Positions 11,540-22,486 of a DNA stretch of 64,000 bases are shown here, one piece after another (the first letter of the stretch is position 1; each line of letters begins with the position of its first letter). The stretch is from the NCBI GenBank assembly GCA_021029095.1, contig JAJOHG010000001.1, positions 2,108,001 to 2,172,000 on the forward strand, in the 5' to 3' direction. This DNA is from Phellopilus nigrolimitatus (taxonomy: Eukaryota; Basidiomycota; Agaricomycetes; Hymenochaetales; Hymenochaetaceae). A program made the position numbers and the translations under genes. A model generated the notes under the pieces. That model was not told where the DNA came from and did not search any database. It saw nothing but the letters and a program-made list of their open reading frames with translations.

Positions 11540-12582
11540 ATGTTCAGCTGCGACGTACGCCGCGCTGATAGCGGCTTCCCTCGTCGTGGGCTACGGCATA
11601 GGCTCGAGGCCCCTGTCGCACGCTCTGACTCCGCGTCAGCTGCTCATACGCCCGCTGAGGCAGAGAGACCGGAAAATGCTGCGCCAGAGTCGGAAGATGA
11701 GTCCGAGTCTGATACCTCGGATGTGCCTCCCGGAGAGGAGCTCTCGGCTGTGAAACCAGGCTTCCTGGAGGAGTGCAAGCTTGTGAGTGTCCTTCTAGCC
11801 TGCCTGAGACGCTCAATAAATTTTGGTAAACGTGTTTGATCATGTTCCGACAGGTCCTTGTCGTACGTACCGATCTGGGTATGAGCTCAGGCAAAATTGC
11901 CGCACAGTTCGTTTGACTTCATCTTCTTTTGTCCCAGGTTTCTATATAACGCAATCCTTTACTTCTAGATGCTCGTAAGCACTTATTCACCGTGGTCTAT
12001 TTCTATACTTCCATAAACGCTTCATCTACGTCAATTCACATCGCTTCTGCGCGTATCAGGCATGCAACTCTAGCGTGCTACAAGGCTCTGAGCAAGACGA
12101 ACCCCTCAGTACGCGTCTCTTCCATTTAAACAAATGAGTGCTCTTTTATTTTGATAGCTTCTGCGGCATTGGGAGAGAACGGGGTAAGCGCACTACGTCG
12201 TGATTGTATCTTTGACTAAAAAGACTTTGCTATCACATTTATTTCAACAATGAACCCGCCAGACAATCCAAGGTTGCATTACGCGTAAACAACGAGGAGG
12301 AGCTGGATACGTTAGAAGCTGTGGCGCGCAGTCTAAACCTGTGCGCCCGGTCTATACAGGACGCGTAAGTCTTAATCACCTTATCGTTTCTGGCGCAGAA
12401 CCTTGACCGTGTGAGCATGTAGGGGAAGGACACAAATCGCGGTCGGCTCTCGGACTGTACTCGGTATCGGACCTGGTGAGTGGTTTTATAATATCCAACA
12501 ACGATATTACTTGACGACTGGTGCATATACAGGACCTGCGAGACTTGTCAATCAAGTAACAGGGAAGTTACGACTATTATAA
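11540..12582 (+). CDS. PTH2: Peptidyl-tRNA hydrolase 2
   Basis: Releases peptide from prematurely dropped peptidyl-tRNA. The catalytic domain is complete: VLVVRTDLGMSSGKIAAQ|CS|HATLACYKAL, LRHWERTGQSKVALRV, and SIQDAGRTQIAVGSRTVLGI up to VTGKLRLL. Introns: 11783-11853, 11907-11968, 11975-12059, 12109-12157, 12184-12262, about 12365-12420 and one near 12478-12531. Exon 11969-11974 is only 6 nt and supplies the conserved Cys-Ser of QCSHA. An acidic Ser/Glu linker precedes the domain. The N-terminus is doubtful: a hydrophobic, anchor-like stretch at about 11542-11600 is open in a different frame from the linker, so 11540 is a provisional start. Confidence 0.85.
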
Positions 12583-13015
12583 GTTCATCGTATTCTACCA
12601 AATCGTAGGCAGTCGTTAAGAGGTTGCTCTGCTACAAGGGTACTTCGGATGTGGCTGATTTGAGAAAAACCCAATATCCCTAGTAACGTTTGCAACGTGC
12701 GTTAGCCCTTCTTTCGAATTGCAAATCTAGGTTCAGACAGAAAATGCCTATTTAGCAAATGCAAGTGTATATTGTTAGCGTATCGCATAACGCGAGCTTG
12801 CAAATACAATAGAGAAGGGATCGTGTACATGCAAACATATTTGTGATGTGGATATTTTTAAATCGAAATGATAGCCCCAGTATAAACCCAGAATACGTGA
12901 AGAATGCAAATGCAAACAAGCAAGATGTCCATTGAGCCACAACCAAAGCGAGTTCGCGTAGTCCTCGGTCTGCTAGTAAAGCGCTAGGAGAGTTTGTCTG
13001 TCGTAATGGGAACCA
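12583..13015. other. Convergent intergenic region
   Basis: About 430 bases between the PTH2 stop and the stop of a minus-strand gene. AT-rich, with no gene seen. It presumably carries both 3' ends. Confidence 0.55.
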
Positions 13016-13434
13016 CTATTTCTCCAAGACCACCCCGGTAGCTTTATCCTCGACGCGTTCCTTCGTCAGCTGAAATACACCACAGAAAAGGAGAAGGACG
13101 AAGATCAAGACAACCAAGACGATGGCAGCGATGACGATAGCAATGGCTTTTCGAGGAAGCATTGAGTTGCACCGGAATGGTGAAGATGGAGAATAAGATA
13201 TGCACCTTTGGATGGTGCATGCGGCTTTTTGTGTAGTGAGATGAAGGTGATCTTCTGCGGCTTGCAACTCTTCGGGGGCTTTTCGAAACCCTCCACTGTG
13301 ATGCTTTGTCCTTGTAGGGCAGTCTTCTCAGTTTCGTTGAGATTGGTCGCGCCTGGCTGACCACCCCGTTGTTTCTTGAAGGGCGCGAATGAATGGCTGA
13401 ACTGGAAACTCTTCGGGAGTCGAGGGCCGAGCAT
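13016..13434 (-). CDS. Small single-pass membrane protein, unrecognised
   Basis: I do not recognise this protein. Joining 13434-13211 (approx.) to 13151-13016 (approx.) by a 59-nt intron gives about 120 aa. The N-terminal part is polar and basic; it is followed by one strong transmembrane segment (AIAIVIAAIVLVVLIFVLLL, then FCG) and a short charged tail, KERVEDKATG. The layout is a tail-proximal single anchor without an obvious signal peptide. The intron removes a frame break exactly where the anchor begins, which supports a real gene. Another start upstream at 13510 in a different frame cannot be excluded. Confidence 0.45.
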
Positions 13435-13702
13435 TTCGCAGAGCGGGAAGGAAGGATGATGTGGCTGGAGGTGATGGTGGTTGTGGTGATAGTTGACGAA
13501 AGCTTGGCACCTAAATTAGGAGAGGCTGACTGACATCCATCCCACGACGGCTAGAAGAGACGCCTCTCACCGTCTGTCCTCCACCACCATCCTCTTCGTT
13601 CCTTTCTACTGCTTTTTCCACGCACACACTCCTTACTGACCGTCAGTTAGATCGCAGGACGAATAAATTCCAACTTCCCCGGATCCGGACAAGACAGGCT
13701 CG

Positions 13703-15429
13703 ATGATGGCATCGCAAAGGAACATTTACACCAACAATAATTCCTCAAATTATCTTCCTTCTTATCCACCACGGCCTGATTCAAGCTACGAGGATCACAA
13801 GCCTCCAGCGGAGGACGACATCATCGATGCTTACACTACAACCTCGGTTCCACTGCCGAAGCAGTCGTACCTAGCCAATTCACCTTACCCAGTCGGCAGG
13901 CAACCGCCCACCTATCCGCCACTGGGTCAGAAAAAACCATCTTTTCAGAGCGAATGGGGTGGCCGTTCGGAAATGGATGATGACGGTGCGGGTGCAGATG
14001 GGTCCGACTGTCATCTCACGACAGCGGAGAAACAGGAGAAGCGGAGCCTTTTAGACACCGTACGTCTCGTCTCTGCTTTCGTTTTTCTCATTTAAAGAGC
14101 ACCGCAATATCTCTGTTAGATACTTCCTGATTCTGTGGCATGCCGTTTATATGTGCTCACTGTACTCATCGAGACATGCGTCGACATTGCCATCGAAGCT
14201 GACCTGATGCTTCGAGTGAGACAATTAAAGGATGCAGGGGATCTGAGCAGTCGCCGTCTACCCGTGTATCTTTCGATATTCGCATTCGCCCAGTGAGCTG
14301 AACTTTGATATTACGCAAAAGGCTGAGCGCTTATCTTCTTCATAAGCTTGTTTCAGCTTGGTATGGCTATAGATGCCGTCCACGCTCGAAACACTCTACA
14401 ATTCATGTTCCTGACGTTCGTAACCTCCGACGTCATGTGTGATCTATTCATTTGACCCACCACTTCTATAACAGCATCTTCAACGCTCTCTTCCTCATTT
14501 ACGCAGTCATCCAGATTTTCGAAATTCGCACGTCGTTACCAACCGTCAGCCCGGACGGTGGCATCTCAGATATCCCGGTCAACGTCCTCACAACAATTAT
14601 CCCCATCGTCATCTCCATCGCCGAAATTGCATATATCGCGCTCGGCTGGAAGATCTGGCGTGAATTTGGTTGGAAGGTATACAAACGGCTGGGTGCGGAC
14701 CGGAAAGTGAAGCGCATGTATGCTCAATACCAGATTTTTGTGGGCGTTATGAAGTTCGACGTATTTTTCTTTATCGGCTTCTCCGTCCAACTCATTTGGC
14801 TCGTACTGCAACGCGAAAATTGGGAATGGTATGTGACGTGCGCGGCGCTGCCGTTCTCGTTTCTGCTTCTCCTTGACGGATTACTGGCCGCGAGATACGA
14901 AAACAAGTATATGATGTTCACATTCATGCTGGGCTGTGCTGGGGCCATGGTTTACTTTGTATATAAGGTATGTTTTTCTACTGGTGCTTCTTACTTAAAA
15001 CTGAGGGATTTGTGTCTCACTTCCTGCAGCTTTTCAGGATTTTTGAAATGGAGGACAGTATTCAAGATGTCGCAAAGACGTTGACAGTCTTCGGTGGGTT
15101 GAATATTGCAATACGTCGCCGGCTCAGCACCTAATCCTGTTGACTTCGTAGCAATCATAGCAATCATCCTACTGGTGGTCACCGTCGTCATGGCGTTCAT
15201 CGTCCTACGAAACTTTGGGGGCGGCCTCAAGTATCACAGTAAGGCGAAGTATCATTTCGTCCCATCGACTCTGGTGACTGATCGCAACTTTCATTGCAAT
15301 GTATTATTTTTAGTGACCAAGCCTGGGCAATCGTCCTCATTGCGACGGCGGGGGACGGAGCTTCCGCATCGGCGCCAGCAGTCATACCCCTTAGCCTTCA
15401 ACAACCCGAACCGCATGAGCATCGACTGA
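13703..15429 (+). CDS. UPF0658 Golgi membrane protein homologue
   Basis: Polytopic membrane protein of the fungal UPF0658 family (S. pombe members localise to Golgi). A Pro/Tyr-rich cytosolic N-terminus of about 115 aa is followed by about seven TM helices. Characteristic blocks: CVDIAIEADLMLRVRQLKDA; GWKVYKRLGADRKVKRMYAQ, continuing YQIFVGVMKFDVFFFIGF; EWYVTCAALPFSFLLLLDG; ARYENKYMMF; and VYFVYKLFRIFEMEDS. Introns lie after exon 1 (from about 14060), near 14293-14346, near 14419-14474, 14969-15030, about 15092-15151 and about 15240-15312, all with matching phases. Function unknown. The tail is basic and Ser-rich. Confidence 0.78.
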
Positions 15430-15969
15430 TTGCACTCTCTTTCACATATTGTTTATGTCCCCACTCATCCGTCGTCCTGTTCTGTTCTCTATTCCCCTGG
15501 CTTTACTGTGCCCTCCCCTCCTAGCCCGGTCGGACTTTGCATATATATATTATATCATTCCGACACCTCGCTCCTGTCAACTGTCCTCGTACTATATCTC
15601 GATCTCGGTCCCATATCCGTATTCCGGAGCGTTATTTTTTGTTCAATATTCGGACCCATAGCTTCGCGCTTATGGTTACCAGGTGTAATTCTAAGCGCGC
15701 GAATAGATACTTTGAAGCAATATGCCTATGCATAGTCGAGTTTCCTTTGTGAATGTCGCAAACATATTGCACACAGCAGATCCGTCTGGACACTGTCGGG
15801 AACGATGAGTAGGGGAAGTAATGATGCTATCTATCTATTGTGGACAGTGCTATATGATACAAGTTTATATGTAGCTTGAGAAACTATTATCTTAAGTATA
15901 GAACTAGGAGTGCATGAATGAGAAGAGCAATAAATCAGTCCTGATAACGGGTACCGAAAATCAAAACAA
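15430..15969. other. Convergent intergenic region
   Basis: About 540 bases between two convergent genes, T-rich near the left end and AT-rich near the right. Several small frames are open but none is supported. Probably two 3' UTRs. Confidence 0.55.
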
Positions 15970-18935
15970 TCAAGACAATCTTTCGACGAAATCCACTTCT
16001 AGATTTTGATTTAAATCAGTCTGAAACACGCGCTTCACATCCACCTTGACTCGAGCTGTGACTTCCTGACCCACCAAGTCCTTCGCGGCCATCACTGCCG
16101 TCAAGCCCAGCCGCGGAATGAACACGTCCTGGTGTGACACGCGCTGCAGCACGTCGAACGAAGGGTTTCGTAACACTAGGGCTTCTAGCCCGCGCAGCGG
16201 TTCGAACTCGATTTCGCCGCCGCCTGTCTGTTCGCGCAGCCGCTTCTGTCGTTGCATGAAGCGGTCGATGTACACGTGCGTCCAATGCCGAGTGTATGTG
16301 CGGTATGCCCTTTTCACCGACAATTTGTGGTTCGAGAAGTCCTTAGTAAGACGCACAAGCATTTCTTCCGTGAACGGAGTGGCCCCACGTGCGGCTCCCG
16401 GTAGGAGCGCGTTCTTTATTTGCCAATGTGCGAGCATATCCTCTGCGCGCCGCAGCGGTGATGTTGCACGCGCATATCCCTCGCTGGCAGGCACGCCAAT
16501 ACCAGTGTGCGCTGCGGGTTTCGACGTGAGTTCTCCGGGTGGGAACACAATATCCTCCTTTAAGATCACGAGGGGGTCGACGTGCCCAGTCTCATCGCGC
16601 GAAGAGAGAATGCGTTTACGCTGTGCTTCTGAAGAGAACGCGAGTGGTGGCAGCGCGCGGCGGATGACAGGAATGTTGTGTTCGAGACAGAAACGGGAGG
16701 CGACACGGCCAGCAACCTTCATGAACTCCGCGACAAGTGAGCGCGCCCCCGTTTCTGAGTATTTGTAAGTTCTCACGGTGTACTTGAGGTCCGGGAAACC
16801 GCGATAAAAACGAGGTTGTGTCGACTCTGATGGGTTCTGCGGGACTGGTCTGTCGACAAAGGTAATCTCTGGTCGGTTAAGAGAAAACAAGAACGCGAAG
16901 ACGTCTCCATTCAAACGGTTGCGCGTTAATCGTCGTGAGATCTCGTACATGTATTTGAGCTGGTCACTGTGCATCGAAATGTGCGCGTTGTTGCGCACAT
17001 TCTGCTTCATCGTCACGGAAGGAAGCTCGAAGGGCATGAACTCATGCCGCGACGCGGGTATCCCGATGAGCTCGTTGACATCTTCATAGTTGATCTTGTG
17101 TATATTGCGCACATATCCCGCGCGGACTCTGTGGTCCACAATCGCGCCTTCAGTATCGATTTTAGCACTAAACGTGAGCACATTCTTTCCTGCAACGCCT
17201 GCACGCCCCATGTCACACAGGGAAGCGATGTCCGTAGGCAGCATTGGCCATGTCCTATGCCCAAGGTATATGCTCTCCGTACACTTCTGTATTTCGCGCG
17301 TTATCTCGTGCTCAACCGGGATTATGGTGGTCGGGTCGGCGACGTGCACGTGTAACCAAACAGAGCCTGGTTCGTTTATCACGGGCTCCAAGGACACGCC
17401 GTCGTCCAGTTCTTCCGCGGTGGCATCGTCGACAACATACACAGGAAGACTTCCGAAGTCGTGGCGCACGGATTCGTGAGCGTCAGCAGTGAGAAGACCA
17501 CTTGTTGCTGTCGCTGAAAAAGACCTTGAAGATAAATTTGTCGTTTTCACCTTCGGTGACTCAGGCGGCTGTTCGACGTCTGGCGGCAAACGTAGCTCTT
17601 TGTCCTTGGAAGCTATGTCCTCCCATGGTGTGTAAACGCCAATTTCCTGAAGGAACTTGTACGTGATATGAGGTGCGGTGGGCTGGTCATACCTGAAGGT
17701 ATCTTTAATTATAGAAGGAACGACGCTATCGTAAGGATTGAGTTGTATTCTTCGTCCTTGGGCCAGTGATAGTTTGAGCATTTTGATGATTTCTAATTCC
17801 TCGGGACGAAAGCTATCGTTTGGTGCCTTCTTGATCTGCGAGGGTGGCTCATTCTCCGACTTCTGGGAAAGTTCGCGAGAGCGGTCGATGAACCATCTAG
17901 CTCTCTTCTGAAAATTGCCGATGACAGGGCTACGTTCCCAGATCCAATTCCTAACAGTACGAAGATTCCTGAGGTGTGAGTCGGGACGGACATCGAAGGT
18001 GTGCAAGAAACGGTGTCGGATGGGATGGCATATGAACTGGTCACTGCGGTCCATGAGCTGCTTGTGCACTGCAAACAGTGTGACAATTGGGATGTTCGGG
18101 GAGCGGACAAGCAGGCGTGCGGCCTGAAGTGTGGTGATTTTTCCCCAGGCATCGGGGTCATCTGCGCGAACCTGTGGGTAAAGATCCTTGAAGAAGCGCG
18201 CGAGCCGGTACTGCTCAGTCTCAACGGCACGGTCGAAGTCACGGGCGCGCTTCAGTACCTTAAGCCGAGCTGCAAGCTCATGCTCATTTTCGTGTACTGA
18301 CTCGTTGCCACACCGTTTCGCGAGAAATGCGTCGACGAAGTTCGGGACGGCAAACATAACGTCGGAGGCACGATGCTTGAAGACCTCGCCGTGAATGTTC
18401 ATACTGACGGTGTCCGGGCTGTATCCAAAGTTGTCTATGGAAGCGTCGATAACAACGCCAGTAATGACATCGGAATTACTAATGGGTAGCAGTGTATCAG
18501 TATCGCCAATCACAATGCTTCTGCATTATGAGATACTCACCGACGAATTTCGAAGAAAGTCCCGGGCTGTAAGGTGGATGTATTTGACTGCACGAGGTCA
18601 TCAGATGTATAGTGCTCGAGTGGGTGGCCGTCGAAAAAATCCCCGGTGTCCACCGACGGCAGGTGTGGGGAGTTTTTGGCTTTCGTTAAGTTAGCGACAA
18701 GGCGCTCAGACACCTCTTTGTTTCCATACGTGTGCCTCCACGCCGGATCGAGGTCTCCCTTCTGAACAGCTTTGATGAGGCTTTTCCCAGTATCTTTGAG
18801 GTCACGTATATCGCCACGGCTCCCCTTGGGTCTGAGCTTCTTGCGCAGAATTCGAGGGACATCTGACGAAGCGAGCCGAGCATGTACGGGTGCTGCATCG
18901 GCAGTACCGAAACGGCGGAGAGAGCTGGAGAGCAT
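15970..18935 (-). CDS. DSS1: Mitochondrial RNase II-type 3'-5' exoribonuclease
   Basis: RNB-family exonuclease of the Dss1 (yeast) / Cyt-4 (Neurospora) type, the mitochondrial RNA turnover nuclease. One intron, 18540-18479, joins exon 18935-18541 to an uninterrupted 2.5-kb exon; total about 970 aa. The RNB core shows YVVDDATAEELDDGVSLE with the metal-binding aspartates, VWLHVHVADPTTIIP, an NVLTFSAKID strand and SEGYARATSPLRRAEDMLAHW, the conserved arginine-rich motif. The start is Met-Leu-Ser-Ser-Ser-Leu-Arg-Arg, basic and hydroxylated, fitting a mitochondrial presequence. The stop-proximal part holds an S1-like region. The gene is divergent from BET1 with only about 190 bases between start codons. 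Confidence 0.86.
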
Positions 18936-19123
18936 CGTGGGTGGCTGCGACGAGGAGCGTAAGATTTTAGAAGACGCTGAAATGCAAAAAAGAGCGCGTA
19001 TCGTTCACGTGACGCTTTCTTTCGAAGACGTGTCCAACTGAGCGTGTCGCATGTAAGTAAAAGTCTATATTACCTGCTGTAGACCTCTACAGCAGCTTGC
19101 ACTGGTGACAATGTGCGTTTGAA
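18936..19123. promoter_or_regulatory. Short divergent promoter, DSS1 / BET1
   Basis: 188 bases separate two divergent start codons, so both promoters and 5' UTRs must share this interval. I see no canonical TATA box close to either start. Confidence 0.45.
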
Positions 19124-19783
19124 ATGGCACAAAGGCGAGTACTTGTCACAACTTAACTAAATAAATACAAAGCAATTTGATATATATTCGAATTCAGGTT
19201 CACTGTTTCCAGTTCCTCCGCTCTGCGCGACCGCTCCGCCCTTCTCGGGAACCACGACCAATATTCTTCTTCTACTTCCGGTCCTGGTAGCCCGCCCGCT
19301 GGCTCAGGACGTGTCTCACCCTACGTTGCTAACAGTAGCTATACCTATGCTACACGTCAGCGCACCGCGGAGGAGCTCGAGTCCCAAAATGATGAGCATC
19401 TCGAGGGTCTGAGTGCTAAAGTCAAGATGCTCAAAGACGTATGTCTGTTTTGTTCTTAACTTAAGTCACTGCGATGCAAACAAATTTTGCACCTCTGCGG
19501 GCATGCAGATTACTGCAGGAATTGGAAACGAGATCCGCGACTCTACCGTCCAGCTTAGCCAGATGGTCAGTCAAAAATATTTCCTAGAAATTGGGACATA
19601 CCCTGAATAACACATGCTCTGTACCAGAATGACGCTTTTGCTGAAACATCTGGCATACTCTCTGGTACATTTCGCCGTATGAACAACATGGCTGGACGGC
19701 AGGGCTGTCGCTGGCTCTGGTACATCGTCTTTCTCATTCTTGTCTTTTGGTTCTTTATCGTTGTATGGTGGTTTAGACGGTAG
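19124..19783 (+). CDS. BET1: Bet1-type SNARE
   Basis: ER-Golgi Q-SNARE, tail-anchored. It starts MAQRFTVSSSSALRDRSALL and has a Ser/Gly-rich N-terminal region. The SNARE helix runs TAEELESQNDEHLEGLSAKV into IGNEIRDSTVQLSQMNDAF, with the zero-layer region intact. It ends with a tryptophan-rich C-terminal anchor, CRWLWYIVFLILVFWFFIVV. Introns: 19135-19197, 19439-19508 and 19566-19627. The first intron appears to use a GC donor (AG|GCGAGT), the only choice found that keeps frame. Length is about 150 aa, usual for fungi. Confidence 0.9.
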
Positions 19784-19935
19784 CATACAAATATCCCTCG
19801 TTATACATTTTGCGAAGGTCCTTGGTGTCCTTTCGCTGTTCCTCCCTGTTAATATAGCAAGACAGTCCGCCACCAAAGAAAAGAAAATACAAAAAACTAA
19901 AAAATAACAATAGAGCACAGAAAGAGAAGGTCACA

Positions 19936-22142
19936 TTAATTTGGCTCTGCCAGCTTCGCGCGGCCAATTTCCCATATCATCCGCTCCCTCAAGTACGGCA
20001 TGTTTTTCTGTGTGAAGTTAAAGTCCTCGTCCCCGCGTGAAAGGTATTCAAGTGTCTGGCATGTAAATATGCCGCAGTCGAATCCGTTTTCCTGCTCTGG
20101 GTAGTTCTAACATATCTTCAGCAACGGTTGACAGGTAAATCACGATCTGGAAAGCCTACCTCCATTTCATAATCAACCCAACCAGTGAAGTCGAAGGGCT
20201 TATTCTTCTTGTTTTTATGCTCGTCGTTGAGATAAGACCTCAAAGCCTGGCATTCTATGTCAGCTTTTCTGAATTGCAGAAAACAATATTGCAAGGACAT
20301 ACTCTGAACACTTCCTTCCGCTGGTAGCCCATGCTATCATACGACTCGATGCGTTTCTGCCTGAAGTTTATCGCCGCAGATGTCCAATGTGCATTGCCAT
20401 GGTTGATCGCCATTAGAATGATGTCCTTCGAGAAAATATCCAGTTTCTTTGTCCATTTCGCTAGCCGACCCTTCTCGTACCCGGTTTGCAACTTCGGCCA
20501 GAAAAATGAGGTGAAATAATGCACATTGAGCGGCTTCGAAACCCCGCCCTGCTTGTTTTCCTTCGACGCTTCCGCTTCCGTAGCACGGTCGACGATGAGC
20601 TGACCATAAAAGTTGATGATCTCATCATTCAGCCAGTAACCCGGTCTAAGCCGCGCTAAGTCCTTGTTCCCAACTTGTTCGCGTCCGGCCTTCGCGATCA
20701 CACCCGACTTTTCCAACAAAGTTTGGACTTCCTTCTGCACATCTTTGGGTAAACTCTCGGGAATCGGCTTGCGCTTAGGATGTAAGCGCTCGCGAATCCT
20801 GGAGTCCTTTTCTTTATAAAGCGCTTGTAGTTCTTCAATAGTTGGACTGAACGGTTTAGGCGGCCTTGGACTAACGAGAAGTGAGTAAAAATCATACTTC
20901 TCATCACGATAGGATGTATTTACCTATTGAACGACTTGTTGGCTCTCTCGATGGCGCGTTTGAAGATTGCTGCCTGAAAGGAGAAACCGAAGTCAAGGAA
21001 CATCCTCTCTCTGGATCTTCATACTCACATCGGACTGTGAAAGAGTGTGATCATCATCTAGAGGACGAGATTTGCCTCTTTTATTTGCTGTATACAAACC
21101 ATGAGTTTCAATCAGCGGTTACCATAAGTAAGTACCCACCTTGTGGACGTTGTGGCGGTATCCCTTTCTGTAGCTCCTCCAAGCGCCTAAGATACTGGCA
21201 ATAACCTGAAGCCCTGTCGGTAGCGTTCTCGCATAGAATGAGAGCGCAGCTTACCACGGAATGTTTCGAAGTCTGAGCTATATCCTGGACGAAAATGAGG
21301 ATAAATGCAGAATACCCAGAAGCGCAAACCACTCCTCACCTGTTGCTCTACGAAGCTCATAAAACTTTCGCTCTAGAGCTTCCCTTGCATTAGCTTTGTG
21401 CTACGACAATACGCCACAATCAACGCAGCGGTTAAAAACGGTGACTAGGACAGGGCGATTCGCGACGCGCACCTGTTGGTCAAAGATATGCTTTCTTCGA
21501 TATCTTTTCCGAACCCCTTCCTCGGACCAAGCATTAGAATTCTGCCGAGTGATGATTTTCTGTACAGCATCGAGTTGAGAAGCTTCGAGAGTAAACGTAG
21601 ATGTAGGTGGACTGTTGGTAGTAGAAGTGCGCTCTGTAGGTGAGCCAGAAGCAGTGAGACGGGTTGCGTCTGTCGTTGATGTTGAAGACGATGACGGTAG
21701 TGAAGTGGGTGGGCGAGACGAGGATGAAGACGAAGACGAAGCTCGTATGTTGGTCGGGATGTGATTGACACGCGTCGGCGGAAGTACTGGCAGAGGCGGC
21801 GATCCTTCTGGCCCTTGCATTAGAGATGACGCAGGCGGGGTCTGGTGCTTGCACTGTTATACAAGGGAAGTGTGTTCTTGCCTTCTATGTCTACGGGGTA
21901 AAGGCGTTCAGTCGGACTCCACGGTCCCGCGGTATATGGTATGGTACGTACAACCGGTAATATAGACGAACTGTCTCCCATCCCAGCGATCTCCATTTTG
22001 CAAGCAAACCCATCTCCTGCGACGGGCTCGTATTCACTTTTGCCTCGGTATCGGATCTTGACATCGTCGTGCGCGGGAACTTCGATGGGCGGTTCGGGAG
22101 GTGCGCTTGAGACGCAGACCGTTTTTGCGATGACATAGACAC
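19936..22142 (-). CDS. ULP1: Ulp1-type SUMO-specific cysteine protease
   Basis: C48-family protease that matures SUMO and removes it from targets, usually at the nuclear pore. The catalytic domain is at the C-terminus: LRPGYWLNDEIINFYGQLI, then NHGNAHWTSAAINF with the catalytic His, ESYDSMGY with Asp, and NYPEQENGFDCGIFTC with the oxyanion Gln and catalytic Cys (codon near 20075). Around 21450-21820 the protein carries a long Ser/Thr/Pro-rich linker, followed by a coiled, Arg/Glu-rich segment (ANAREALERKFYELRRAT). Start MSMSSQKRSASQAHLPNRPS is basic and NLS-like. At least seven introns; those between 20880 and 21400 are only roughly placed. Confidence 0.87.
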
Positions 22143-22486
22143 AGAAGCGCGAAATGACAGTCTAAGGACACTCTTCCCTTATTCTAATCAGATAGACAGC
22201 GATAGACAGCGAGAAGTAAAGATAAAGACGCGACTTGCAGTGAAGGACGGCGTGAACGGCGACGGGAGCGGCAGTATTTCGAAGCCACCGACCAGCCCAT
22301 TTCCATAGTCGTGACCGTGTGACTTTCTTTCTATTCCAGTAATGCTCTTGGGAAATTCTCAAATTTGTGTCTAATTTCGAAAAGCTAGTACATAAACAAT
22401 AGTAAATTCAAAGACAAGCGCGGAATGCGCTGGGAGATAGAAAGGAAGTAATGAAGAAAGATCGAGGAAAGGCGACGAACATACGG
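22143..22486. other. Intergenic, ULP1 promoter and 3' end of the Chp1-like gene
   Basis: About 340 bases between two minus-strand genes. Nothing coding is supported. Confidence 0.55.

Noticed and set aside
21450..21820. Separate Ser-rich gene inside the ULP1 interval
   Set aside because: It joins downstream exons in frame and forms the disordered linker of the SUMO protease.
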